From: Platerodrilus igneus
Taxonomy: Eukaryota; Arthropoda; Insecta; Coleoptera; Lycidae
Length of the DNA: 64,000 nt
NCBI GenBank assembly: GCA_036346225.1
Contig: JARFIW010000453.1
Span: 3,286,001-3,350,000, forward strand
Direction: 5' to 3'
Shown here: positions 1-11,900 of the stretch, piece after piece
How positions within the stretch are numbered: the stretch's first letter is position 1
Layout: the number at the start of each line of letters is the position of its first letter
Translations under genes and position numbers: made by a program
Notes under the pieces: model-generated
Told to the model about the DNA's origin: nothing
Database searches by the model: none
The model's input: the letters and a program-made list of their open reading frames with translations, nothing else

Positions 1-1680
1 TACCGACTTTGAATTACTCTATAGTTTTACTATATACATTTGACTTGGGTTTAATGATTTATCTTATAAAAACTCGACTCTATGTAATTGAAAAACAATA
101 CCTCTAAAACTGGTGTCCAGCTGATGTAATCTAACACAGTTGATCCCTGGCTCTGATACTTGTAACTAACACGTAAGTATGCTAAAGATAAAATTTGGTA
201 TGTTAATATTAATCCTATTTCAGATAAATAAAAAAGTTCTTAATAAAGTGAGAAACTTCCTAATTTGCTGTGAAATCTTCTGATGATACACCTACTCTTC
301 TAGAAATAATAACCTTTTCTAACTTCCTGCGATGGCTCTGCTACTGAAACTGTAAAATGCTTTTATACTGTTCGCCCAACCACTTATAGCTTGGGTCTCC
401 GTTAATTACTTTTCCTTTTAAATTATATTAAACAGATTGTACTTCTTTCTTTCGTTAACCCATTACATTATGGTTGTTTACTAATTTTGAAAACTTCTAT
501 ATTTTTTTGGCTTTACAATAAATTTATAAAGCCACATAGAAATTCAGGAGCTCTTAAAATTACTACTAGTTTCAGTCAAAATAATATAGTCACGAACTTA
601 GGTAAACAATAATAGCTACCATTGTTTATTTTCAAAATATTTTATTGACACTATTTAATTAAAACATGGGGTATTCAAATAGTCCTTATTAAAACACTTT
701 GGAATAATTTTTATATAGGCAAAATGAAATAAAAATCTATTAACTAGGGGAACTGAAACTAAAGGGGTATTTGGAACAAAATCACCCCACGTTGTGGGTC
801 AATGAAATAAATTTTATATCCCCAAGCTTGAAGACACAAGTGTAAAAAATTTTTATTTATCAAGGATGGTAAAAGGTTATTAACTTAGGTGGAATAAGCG
901 TGACCGCGGCATAGCTCGGGTATAAACCCTGCAGGGGTCACAAGGATGGTCGCAAATTTATTGTCAATACGGTTCGAAAAGCTATAAAAAAAGAAGGGGA
1001 AAGGCGCCACTACATCTAATAACTCAACAACTAGATGGAATTACGCACAAGGGGAGATGTGGAAACCCTAGTGCAAAACTTATCTCAAACGTACTTAAGC
1101 TTCACGACTACCATTCACAAATAAAGAGACCCCACATAAAGAGAAAATTACAGTACACCCAAAAATAATATAATAAACATAAAAATATGTCACTGTAATT
1201 CTTTTATATTCGTTAAGTAGAGTGTTCTTCCATAAACTCACATAACATTTTCATAACTGTAGAATAACAAAAGAATTTCAATAAAATGTTTCTACTATTC
1301 AAAATAAGTAAATTTCTTTTCAAACAACTACTTTTCACATAAGTATTTACAAAAAGGCATTATGACATTCAAATATAATTGTAAGGAATGGATTTCATTT
1401 CATAAAACTTTTCTTAAGCAGGTTAATTTAGCAAGTTACATTTTAAACTAAGGGGCTACCAGATCTAATGGCTTTACTTAAACATACAAGATTGTTTAAG
1501 ATTGAATTAATTTCTTATAATTTCCAAAAATATAAGTACTTTGATCTAAGTAAAAAATAAAATATTTTTCAATTAACCTTTGACCATTGTTCGGGCTCCT
1601 GTCCCTCTTTTCTTGATCCTTGTTAACCCCCCCTTTAAAAATCATGAAAGGACTTAAAACCGGCAGCCGACGAGGGTGTT
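1..1680. other. AT-rich intergenic DNA, no gene seen
   Basis: No coding region with recognisable motifs is visible on either strand. The stretch around 880-1110 is somewhat more GC-rich than its surroundings but holds no long open frame, and I could not match it to a repeat family. The short open frame at 1496-1690 (minus) has no recognisable domain and is probably chance. Confidence 0.5.
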
Positions 1681-1757
1681 GTGTTGTCATGTTTGAACCA
1701 CCGGAAATGACACATTAGTTTCGTATCATGAGTGCTCATTGACAATAAAATAGCGCC

Positions 1758-1864
1758 GTTAAGCTCGTTATACAGTTAACCTAATTACAGTCCACATCAT
1801 CATTAGAGGAATTTAAAGTAAGTGTTTATGTTAAGTAATGCATGATACATCCTTTGAATCAACA
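1758..1864 (+). repeat. BEL-A 5' LTR, 3' part
   Basis: Direct repeat partner of 4488-4594. The LTR probably begins upstream (perhaps near 1680), but the 3' copy does not extend that far, so the 5' boundary cannot be fixed. It ends in AACA just before the primer-binding-like site. Confidence 0.65.
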
Positions 1865-2473
1865 TTTTGGCCTACGAACGGATTGAACTCCTTTTGTTAA
1901 ATTGAATTTCACGCCCCAATTTCTTAATTTTCTTTGTTTTTTGATTGAGAAGGTGCTATAAATTCATTATTGTTTTAAACTGTATAAACATTTGCTTAGA
2001 AGTTCTTAGAACAATTTGTTTGATTTGTTTTGCATTCTAAGTAAATTTTCGTTTTGAATACTATTTATTTTATGTTGAAGTTGTATTCGGGTATTTAATT
2101 AAGGTAAATATTAACGGTACTGAATAGCATTTTTGTGAGCTTGTGGAACAGGTATACAGTCGGGGTAGCGAATTGTTAAACGTTTCGGGTTAAAAGACAC
2201 CTGGTTTATGGTTGCGGCGTAGTTATTCATTGTTATCTGTGCGGTGTTTTTACGTGTCTTGTTGTTGTTCCTTTTACAAGATTTAGGCATTTTTCAATTT
2301 TAATTTCGTGCACATGCATTTTACAGTGGCATTGTATTGTTTGTATAAACGGTACTTGTCATTTATTACTCAAACATCACTTATGCGTGGTCAGAATAAC
2401 GACCTTTTTCTATAGAATTTTAAAACTTGTAGTTGCCGCTTTGTTGCTTTAGGTGGTATTAAACCCCTTCACC

Positions 2474-3765
2474 ATGGTAGTTACCACAGAAAAGTTGATT
2501 TTTCAAGGTAAATCTGCATTAAGTAGATTGATAACATTACAAAATGGATCGTCTAATTTAGATGGGACCGGTGATACTTATGCTGAAATTGAGGCTAGTA
2601 TGCAGATTATATCAGATTTTGACAAATTGTATACAGAATGCTTCTTAGACGATGATTGCACCGAAGAAATTTCGGGTATTTGAATTAATTTAGATAAATA
2701 CTCTTTGCAGATTAGAACACGGTTTTCTCAATGTCAAAGGCAGTTTGAAACTAAAGTGCCTCTAGCATCATTGGTACATAATTCACAGTCAGCAACAAAC
2801 AACATACGCTTGCCGACAATCTCATTCGTAAATTTTAATGGAAAAATTGAAGATTTTGAATCGTATTTCAATTCGTTTCGTACTTTGATCGATTCAAATC
2901 AGAAACTTTTTCCTATTGAAAAGTTCTATTTTTTGGTAAACAGTTTAGATAACAAATCTAAACAACTCGTTAAACATTTATCGGTCTGTGATGCAAATAA
3001 AAGATTAATTGTTACAATTTAAATTGTATAGAAGAGGCTCCCAAATTGAATTCTGCTACGTCGGACAGTTTACGGTCCTTATTAAATGTATTCGTTGAAA
3101 ACTTTAGCGCTTTAAAAACTTTTGAAAATGTCGATCTGTTTGATTTTGTTCTTTTCAATTGGCTATTAGAAAGGTTAGATTCAGACACCGCCAAACGTTT
3201 CGAAATGCAAAATACAAATGAAATACCACGTTTTGAAGAATTAAGAGCGTTCTTAAATCAATCGTGTAAGACTTTAGAGATAAACGATTTGATGGCTCAA
3301 AAAGCACCGAAAACCGTCAATTTTGAGACTAACAGTAAAAGTAAGCCTTCAACTTGGAATAGACAAAATTCAACTCATGGGACGTTTGTATCTACGACGT
3401 CACCTAACAGATGCATAGTGTGTAATGACTCGCACTTGATTTATGGTTGCAAAAAGTTCCTTGGTAAATCCAGTCAGGAACGATGTGATTTCGTTAAAAA
3501 GAATAATCTCTGCTTAAATTGTTTGTGTAGTTCGCATCGTATCAAAATTTGCCAATCAAAGGTTGTTAGTAAAAAATGTCGTAAACCACACCACACATTG
3601 TTGCATTTTGAGAATGCAAATACCTCTCCTACTACATCAGCGGATCATACAAAAGAAAAATGGTTGAAGGGAATGAAACAAGTAAAGCTTCTTCCTTTTC
3701 GATGCAGAGGCTTGAAGTTTGTTCATTCTTTTCTCGTTCAGTTGCTAATACAACAACTTTGTTAG
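2474..3765 (+). pseudogene. BEL-A gag (broken)
   Basis: Gag of a BEL/Pao element, which would form the particle that packages element RNA. The likely start is the ATG at 2474; an upstream GTG at 2453 is in frame. Coding pieces lie at 2474-2683, 2705-3022 and 3046-3765, split by stops and small deletions. The middle piece carries the capsid-like region. The third has a cysteine/histidine-rich C-terminus at about 3412-3610, with CIVCNDSH, CLNCLCSSHR and KPHHTLLHFE, the usual BEL zinc-knuckle block just before the protease. The gap at 2674-2709 starts with GT and ends in AG, but at 35 bp it is too short for a normal insect intron. The gene is not functional as read. Confidence 0.7.
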
Positions 3766-4485
3766 TTACTGCTCAAGTAGAAATTATCGATGGTTTTGGA
3801 AAACTACAAACTGTGACGGCACTCTTAGATAATGGGAGTATGTCAAATTTCATAAAAGAAAAGTGTCGTCAAAGGCTTCGCATCGTGTCGTATTCATTTT
3901 TGTAATCAGGCTGAAACTCAATCCAATTTCAGTTTATAATTTTTTGTTTTACAGGAAATATGTGGTCAACTGCCGGCCACACCTTTATTGAAACGCCATT
4001 GGGATCATATCGATGGATTACAATTAGCTGATCAAAAGTTTTTTGAACCTGCGGACATTGATTTAGTGTTAGGAGCAAACATTTTAACACAAATTTTGTT
4101 GAATGAATCTTGGATTGGCCAACAAAACGAACCGGCGGCCATTCGCACCAAATTTGGTTAGATTGTGACTGGTAAAGTAGGTTGTTCAGAAACTATTTCT
4201 ACTTCGTTGTGTGCTTATGTGGAACCAATAGAAGAAACACGAATTCGTTTTTGGGAGCTGGAAAGTGTTCTTGCTCACGTACAGGAAAATGCAGAAAACC
4301 TATTGTGTTAAAAGACGTTTGTTGAAGTTTATTCTAGAAACGATGCAGGTCGGTTTATGGTTTTGTTGCCTTTTAAAGGACCAGAACCAATTTTTACTTA
4401 TTCTCGTGCAATCGCTTTACGTCGCTTTTTATGGTTGGAAAGACGTTTGCAGAATGACTCGAATTTTCGAGCGTCGTTACGAGTG
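3766..4485 (+). pseudogene. BEL-A protease and pol N-terminal stub
   Basis: The aspartic protease core LLDNGSMSNFI lies near 3820-3855. DNG replaces the usual DSG or DTG, so one residue of the active-site triplet is non-standard. Downstream, in shifted frames, come the BEL linker signatures DIDLVLGANIL (about 4057-4090) and, near 4420-4465, ALRRFLWLERRL, which normally lie between protease and reverse transcriptase. A stop at 4159 and several frame changes break it. At about 4485 the coding sequence is cut and joined to LTR sequence. No reverse transcriptase, RNase H or integrase remains. Confidence 0.65.
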
Positions 4486-4487
4486 CC

Positions 4488-4594
4488 CTTAAACTCGCTA
4501 TACAGTTAACCCAAATACAGTCCACATCATCATTACAGGAATTCAAAGTAAGTGTTTATGTTAAGTAATGCATGATACATCATTTGAATTAACA
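4488..4594 (+). repeat. BEL-A 3' LTR fragment
   Basis: Second copy of the direct repeat at 1758-1864, joined on its 5' side to truncated pol. The join marks an internal deletion that removed the rest of pol and the beginning of the 3' LTR. Confidence 0.65.
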
Positions 4595-6738
4595 ACCATC
4601 TTAAAGACAAAGTCAAACATGTGGTGACGTTATTTTATACAAGAACATTAAGTTTAAGTGATGTTGAAGCGAGTAAACGATTTTACAACACAAAAAGAGT
4701 ACTTCAAATTATAAAGATAATTTTTCAAAAGTAGAAAGATTAAACATCACCATTTTTAATTGATGCAACTTAGCTAGTTTTTATTTTAACGGCAAGTTAC
4801 ACGTATCCGATGCTTTTTTTAAAACGGCGCAATTCCAAAGTATGCAACAAATTTTGTCTAAACAAATTTAAATAAAGGTATTACCTTATATAAATCAATT
4901 TCAAATTACATTACCACACAGTATTTTTAAACTAAAAGGAGCATTTTCTAGTCAATTGGGAACGCCATGTTTAAAACGTATGTTCGATGTTCCACACATA
5001 CCAAACTTGAATCCTATATCTCAATAATTAGCCCTGAAAATACTTTCTTAAACAAAGCTAAATTAAATACAAAAGCATACCGTTGTGGTCTTAGAGAGCT
5101 ACCTGAAGCTCAATCAAATTTATCACAAGACTATTAAAAATTTGCGAGTTCTACAAAGTTTACAACCCTTCCGAACGGTTTGGTGGGATCTCCCAAAATG
5201 CCTCTTTCCACGACAGGATCGCTTATCAATGCGCTGTCATAAAGAACACAGATATAATTAATAACTAAAACTACACGGTTAATTATTTGTCTGAATTATA
5301 GCAACCAATGCTGCACACTAACATGACTTGATTTTATTTATTAATTGAATTAGAACATTGAAACCTTAAAGTCATAACGCAATTAACTAAATAAATTTTT
5401 TCCCTAAAATGCGGCAGAATAAATTTTTCGGCATTTTTAAATGTTACAACCTGTGAACTACCTGGGTTCAATCCCCCTTCACATTTCTACTTTTAGTATT
5501 GAACAGTATTCAAAATTACAATTACGTATTAACATTTTAAAAACATCTTAACCTAATCACTTTTAGAAACGGTAATCAACAAAATAAATTTCAGGTGTCA
5601 GTCATACTTCTGATAATCACATAAAAAAAATATAGTAAAAGTAAAGTTTCAACTTACATGCAGAATAAACTAATGTTAAACTTTCAGCGTCAGAGTGCTC
5701 TCATCAACGTACTCTTTTACAGAATTTTTTTTTTTCAGAGATCCATATAAATTGCTTTTTCTTTGTATAAATAATTTCTTTAGTAAAATTTTGAAATAAT
5801 TAAAGCTTAAAGCTACAACTTCTCACAATATACTATTAAATACTAAAGCTCGATTAAATATTTTCATAAATTATTTTATCCAAACAAAAAACACCAATCT
5901 TAAGTAAAAAGGCCTCTGATTTGTGCCTAAGATAAATTCCCGACTCTCCAGTTCATAACGCTTTACTTCTCAAAAACTTTTCAATGCGGAAAAATTTCTT
6001 AAACAAAATTACGCACGACTTCCCATCATAAAACTAGAAACCAATTTTGAACGAATTCAATTTTAGAAGAATCAACTTCAACAGCTTTTAAATAAAGTTG
6101 CTAAAAATTTGAAGCAAGATTTGAAGTAGAATTTAATGCAACATTTAAACAGAGTTTGGTGTAGTATTTAAAGTAATGCCTTACAAAAATCGTCATTTCC
6201 TAAATTAAATTAAAACGTGCAGATCTACTTACGAATTCTTAGAATTGGTGGAAAGAACTAACCACAAAACTTTTATACCAATCTTAATATTTGTACTTAT
6301 TTTTATAAAACTAAGTTATTTTAAATTACTTCACTAATTTGCAAAAATAATAATTGAGATTCTTAGCAAACATGGTTTCAGAAAATCCGCTGTATTACCC
6401 AAATATAAAACTCCTTACTAGTCACGTAATTTACAGCAATACGAATGTTTTAGTTCATAACACAGCTTTTCATCTGTCGACCGCTTTGATTAATACAAAA
6501 CAAGACTTCATTTGCTATACGTAAATTGTAATCATATTTATTATTAGTCTCCAAATGTTGCCTTCATACACAGAAAATTTGTTTCAAAATCGCTACTTAT
6601 CGTGCAAATGTTGGCTTTTATTGAATATAATAACAAATGACTACGTGCCCATCTACTTATAGTGCTTTCTAGTAAATTAAAATGCAACTTTTCAGCAAAA
6701 TAAATTACTTTCTTATTGAAATGTTTGCTTTGATACAG
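4595..6738. other. AT-rich DNA, no gene seen
   Basis: About 2.1 kb with many stops in all frames. The short open frame at 6544-6798 (minus) overlaps the left arm of the palindrome and shows no domain. No RNA gene or repeat family was recognised. Confidence 0.5.
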
Positions 6739-7019
6739 ATTGAATAAAATATGTATCCATTTAACTAACACAAAATACAGTTTCATTCCCGGAAACATGT
6801 TTAATAGAAGTATACGTATTTGTAACTAATTATTACTAATTCGGATTTTGCCCTTTTTGACCAAGATTGTGTCGTTTTTCATATACACATAATCTTGATC
6901 AAAAAGGGCAAATTCCTAATTTGCAATAATTAGTTACAGATGCGTAAACTTCTATTATACATGTTCGATGTATGAAGCTATATTTTGTGTTAGTTAAATG
7001 GATATATATTGTATTCAAT
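6739..7019. repeat. Long palindrome: ~130-bp arms, 22-bp spacer
   Basis: The left arm 6739-6868 and right arm 6891-7019 are reverse complements over about 130 bp with scattered mismatches, most tightly at the centre (the block GCCCTTTTTGA and its complement). The spacer of about 22 bp also has a short GTGT/ACAC pairing. The arms start and stop abruptly, as expected for a fold-back element or an inverted duplication. A transcript through it would form a long hairpin. No open reading frame uses the arms. Confidence 0.8.
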
Positions 7020-7148
7020 TTATATGATAATAAGGTTATTTAAGGGTATATAAGATCACAAGGGAGGTACACTTCATGTGGACATCATAAATATCAAGAA
7101 AACTAAACATTTAAATCACAAAAAGTGCATAATTCGTTCATTATACAT

Positions 7149-7456
7149 AAAGCAAATACAAAGCACCCTGTATAAAATCAAATATTAGATACAGTTGATA
7201 AAAGAAAGCTCATTTTGTAATAACTTAAGCACATTCATCAAAATAAACAATTTCGGAAGTCATTCAATCTGTATTTAAACATTTAAAACATTTTCAAGCG
7301 CCAAAGCAAATTCAAATTACTTTGTATAAAATCAATAACAAACTACAGTCAATAAAAGGTAGCTCATTCTGTAATAACTTAACCACATTTAGTAAATAAA
7401 ATAATTCCGGGCGCAACCCAATCCATTTTAAAACACTTAAAAACATTTATAAAGTC
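7149..7456. repeat. Tandem repeat, two ~154-bp units plus a partial third
   Basis: Units 7149-7302 and 7303-7456 share AAAGCAAAT, TGTATAAAATCAA, AGCTCATT, TGTAATAACTTAA and AAACATTTA blocks in the same order. A third unit starts at 7457 (ATAAATACAAATTA) and fades out. The units are diverged, so the array is old. Confidence 0.65.
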
Positions 7457-7839
7457 AAAATAAATACAAATTAGGCATCTTTAAAGTAAAACAAACGGGA
7501 AATAATTTTTTTTTAAACTCGACGCATTTGCGTGAGGAATGGAGGTCAATGGAACATATATAATTTGTACTGGTCTGTAATAAACAGATTCTTAAAAACA
7601 AACATATCTAGTAACGCAATAAGAAATAGATATTGAGGAAAAGGCGTACGTGTCATGAAAAATGTAGAAATTGCTACATTTTTATAAAACTCAACATAAG
7701 TAAACAAAATATGCAGACTGAATTGGGGCTATGTGCAAGTTGAAAATAAATGATAAATCATCTGTTGGCAAATTTTATAATACAAAGCTTCGAGAGTGCT
7801 AGATGCGTGACTTTTAGAGCGTCTGAATAAGCATGCTAT

Positions 7840-8340
7840 ACCGAGTTGAACCTAATAAGTAGGGATAAATAGGAGGGACGAGTTTGTCTATATAATGAAC
7901 CTATACCGATAAGATTCTTTCATTCTATAAAACGACGCGCGACTGTAACAGTCAAAACTAATTTATTACGTAAAACTGAAATTGAGTGAAGTTAGAAGTG
8001 GCATAAAATGAAATAACACAAATTAAAGAATTCAAGTGAAGTACACAGTAGAAGTGCGCGTTGAATACCTATGAATAAAACTCTACCGTTAATATAAAAG
8101 CGTAAGTCTAAATTTAATTAATGTAAATATAATATTTAATATTTATTAACTTAGGGCACTAAGTAACTAAGTAATAAACCAAAGAAACTAATATAAATCG
8201 ACTCTAAGTAGGGAAACTAAAATTGATACTAAATCCACTCGAAGTAGCTGATAAACATTTTTGAAGTACTGGGGATACCTGCCAAGCTGAGGGTCAACAA
8301 CTTGAAAAACACGAAACTAGCAACCAATTTGGATCAGGAA
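7840..8340 (+). repeat. Possible LTR remnant
   Basis: A TATAAAA-type box at 7926-7933 is followed about 150 bp later by AATAAA (8074-8079), the spacing expected of an LTR promoter/R region. The phrase ATACCGAGTTGAA at about 7840 also occurs in the G1 LTRs at about 34,670. No partner LTR or coding region was found, so this is a weak inference. Confidence 0.25.
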
Positions 8341-8897
8341 GCTCCCATAGGAACCGATAGAAGTAATACCAAGTTAGAATTTATTTTACAATTTATAGTA
8401 CAAATCATATTTTGAATATTTGAAACTTACATCTAATTTAGACAATTTGTGTAAAGAGTCAACAAAACTTTATTTGGTAAAAGTACGTGTTAAAAAGAAA
8501 ATGGTTCTTTGAACGTTCAACGAAACATTCAAGGTAAAATATATAAAAAATTTTGCTGGCTTTAATTGCTTTAAAAGGGTTATAATTTTGGTAATGAACA
8601 AATTTAATAAGAATATTTATATTAATTTTGAATCAAAAGTTTCGTAAATAGCAAATAATATTACAAAGGACGTAGAGTTGTAAATTGTATATTTTCTTAG
8701 CTTATTATACAAATTTTGGTGAATCTCGTTTGTCTTACTCAGGTATATGAAGTGTTAGCGAGGAGTGGGTAAATATTCCCTGTTATCATACCGTCGTTCA
8801 CTCTGTGCGGGATATCAGTGAGCTAGTTGGGGCGTAAAAATTAATTGTGTTAAATTTAAATTATATTCAATTTAAAGATGGATACATATAGGCGCTA

Positions 8898-8974
8898 TGG
8901 TTCCGGATAGGATTCGAACCTGTAACGTTCGGCTTTAATCGCCGATGCGGTAATCAATTGCGCCACCCGATTGA
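8898..8974 (-). pseudogene. tRNA pseudogene or tRNA-derived SINE head
   Basis: On the minus strand an A-box match (TGGCGCAATTG, 8955-8965) and a perfect B-box (GGTTCGAATCC, 8910-8920) are spaced as in a tRNA. The anticodon stem is five perfect pairs (TCGGC/GCCGA). The acceptor stem has about three mismatches and position 33 is A instead of U. The loop reads GATTAAA, so the formal anticodon would be UUA, which pairs with the stop codon UAA. This argues against a working tRNA. It could be a dead tRNA gene or the 5' part of a SINE; no clear tail was seen. Confidence 0.55.
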
Positions 8975-8979
8975 AAAGT

Positions 8980-11900
8980 CGTAGTTCTTGACCAGTTTGT
9001 TGTACTATTGCTTTAGTAAATCCATCGAATTAACTATCCTACCATGTGAGATGGTGCATTTATTTGTAAAAACCCCTTATTTATTAATTTATGAGTAGCC
9101 ACTTACTTATGTTTTATTGAAAAATGACTAACATTTATTTCGTCTAACTTTTATTATGGTATAAACAAAATATATAAAAGTGCGATGTGTTGTGATTTGA
9201 GCTGTAAGTGCGCCTCCAATACCATTCTTGAATTAATTATTCAATAGTTTCATGTTATTTTAATGTCGATGAGTTTCTGTATATCGTTGGTACAGCTTGT
9301 TTAGTAGCGCAAAGTAAGAATAGTTCCAACGCATAATCTGTAGTCAAATAACTTTATTAATTGTTTATTACTTTTCATACATACCGCAGTAAATGCTGTT
9401 AGTGATAAAACAGAGAACTTATATGCTGTAACCTTTAATGGACGATTTGAACGTTCCGTAATTATAAACAAATATTTACGTATTCTATTTCCGCAGTTGT
9501 ACCAATTAAATGTATAGCAAGCATCTCCAACGCCAGTACTCTGAGAAACACAATTTAAGTTAATAATTAATTTATAACTTGTAAGTAATTGAAGGGCGTA
9601 AGTTTATTAAGCTCTAAGTGCCATTCTTCTGTAGACTGAATTAAAACAAAGGTCTATGTGGTTTAAAAATTAATGCAAAAGAGGTTGTATATGCCAAACA
9701 CTACAAAAAACAATTTAAACTCGCAACCAGATGTATAGTACCTAGAACAGCTCATAGAAACTATGATTTTAATTAGAGAAGCTAGTATAATTAATACAAT
9801 ATAACCACTAAAATGTGTTAAAATAAAGTAATTCAATTTAATACAATATGATAATAACGCATAAGTCATTATAGGATACACGTTGCAACAATGAAAACAC
9901 CTACGAAATTTTCATAAATCATACAATGTAATAACCAGGTAATAAATTATATTGCAATAAATTCAAACCACGAAATTATTAAGCTATTTATACATATTTA
10001 AACGTGCTTAGTGTCATAAATTAACGTAGACTACACTAGAGTAAATTTACTACTTAGGTCAATAAACTTTCAAAACGGAAGCATGTCATTTTGAGGAAGT
10101 TTTAACATTAGAAGACAAATAACCATGAAGCTGCTAATATGAATATTTTCTACCATAATTATGCCAAATACAGGAGAGCTATTTACCCATTTGTAATTAA
10201 ATAAATTAAATGCAATAGTTGCAAGATAAGGAAAACCCAGACATGCTGTAATAATAATACCATGTAAGAAAAAATATCAGACGCTTAGCAACAAAATTCA
10301 CGAGCATTAAGGTTAGATAATTAATTACAGCATTAAATACAAAATATACAATGCACTCATAAACCATAACCACAGTCACGCAGCCTTTGCGTGATAAAAT
10401 CGTGTTAGTTCACGCCTGCTTCGCGTGGTAGGAAAGACCAGACAATGTAATAATCTCCCCTCTTAAAAACACACGACAGGAATGGAAAGTAAATACACGC
10501 AATTACAGCGGACAGAAAAACGAAATTAATTAATTACTTACTTATAAGTCACAAACTCCAACAGATGTGCGGGTAACCAGTAAAAGTTGGGTCGTCGTTA
10601 ATCACCTCTTTGATTATAGAATAATAAATGAGGGTCTACGTGGGTAATTACACATTTTAGAATAACCTAGTTAAACACCAAAGATGATTTAATATAAATC
10701 GAAAGTGGTCTGTACGCAATAAATATTATTTTGCATGAATACGCATACATAAGGAATTCATATAACCTACAATATTGAAATATATTGGGACGGTTTAGTT
10801 CCCACCAAAGACAGTTTGGAATTAAATACCCGAATGATTAGATAAATCCTCTTGGCTACAATGGACTTTTGGTCGTTCACTTGGTGAAGACGTATTTGTA
10901 AATTAACTTTTAGTACACTTAGGTGTTCTTTTTGTTGGCATTTATGTACGATGGTTGTTGTATAAAGTTTGCTACATGTATAGTGTTACATCATTAGTAG
11001 AATAAGATCTGGCCATTGCAATTCTAGTTGCAACTAATTCTGACATTTAATGATAAAGGATTTTGATGCTTCAAGAATGAACTGAAAATAAATTTTACCC
11101 ATTTTGTTGTTGTATATATTTTGTTACAGGAATATTTTTAATTTACTAACTTGAATATTAACGAAAGTAAATTTAAAATATGCATACTTGTACACAGCAA
11201 TGCTAAAGTAACGTTATTATGAAATAGATTTAAGAAAGATGGGTTGAGATATATTCCTTTATCCCAAGCAAATAATTATTATCAAAAATAAAGAATAAAA
11301 AAAATTTGATTGCGTAATCTGATGATAAAACCCAACCGCCACGTTGTATGAGGTGTAATCATGATTATATCTATTGGAGTCTAAGAATAATTTTTGTTTA
11401 GTTCCTTAATTTGTGTAATTTAATTGCGTAGGAGTTCTAATTGGTTATTTGCTGTGTATTCGAAGCTAAGCAAAAAAAAATCATATTGAACGTTCTTTTG
11501 CTAGAACAAGCAAGCGATTCGACTAACCAATGGTATATGGCCAACCTTCCATTAACTTAAGACAAGCCATACAAAAAACCCGACGTAGAAAAGTTTCGGA
11601 ATTTACCTGATAGAGTTGTAGAAGAGAATAAATGTGTCAGTTGCACATTCAACATCTATAGAGTCTCTAAGGTAAGGATTCTGTAAAAATGTTTAAAACG
11701 ATTAATATATTAGGCAAAACAAGTAATGCGTATAAGGCATAAGGTCTTTTTCACGTATTTTCCCAACAACGCTTTACAAAAAGGTCGATAAAAACAATTG
11801 TTTCAACTATCTATAACTAATTTTTTTTTTAATAAACGTTCTTACCTTTAAAATCAGGCTATTGCCAAACCAACAGTATGTAAACAATTGGATTGATACC

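Larger units (their letters stand above)
1758..4594 (+). mobile_element. BEL-A: internally deleted BEL/Pao retrotransposon
   Basis: A 107-bp direct repeat (1758-1864 and 4488-4594, about 90% identical by eye) flanks BEL-type gag, protease and the first part of pol. Both copies end in AACA. The first is followed by a BEL-style primer site (TGGCCTACGAACGGATT, about 1868-1884). The pol part stops at about 4485 and runs straight into the middle of the 3' LTR, so everything from the reverse transcriptase to the integrase has been lost. The outer ends of the LTRs are not defined and I found no clean target duplication. The element is old and non-autonomous. Relation to BEL-B or BEL-C at family level is not established. 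Confidence 0.75.

Noticed and set aside
2674..2709. Mini-intron in BEL-A gag
   Set aside because: It starts with GT and ends in AG with a stop inside, but 35 bp is too short to be spliced normally; decay is simpler.
3903..3954. Second intron-like gap in BEL-A, ending in TTTTACAG
   Set aside because: The acceptor-like end is attractive, but no matching donor fits and the element is full of other breaks.
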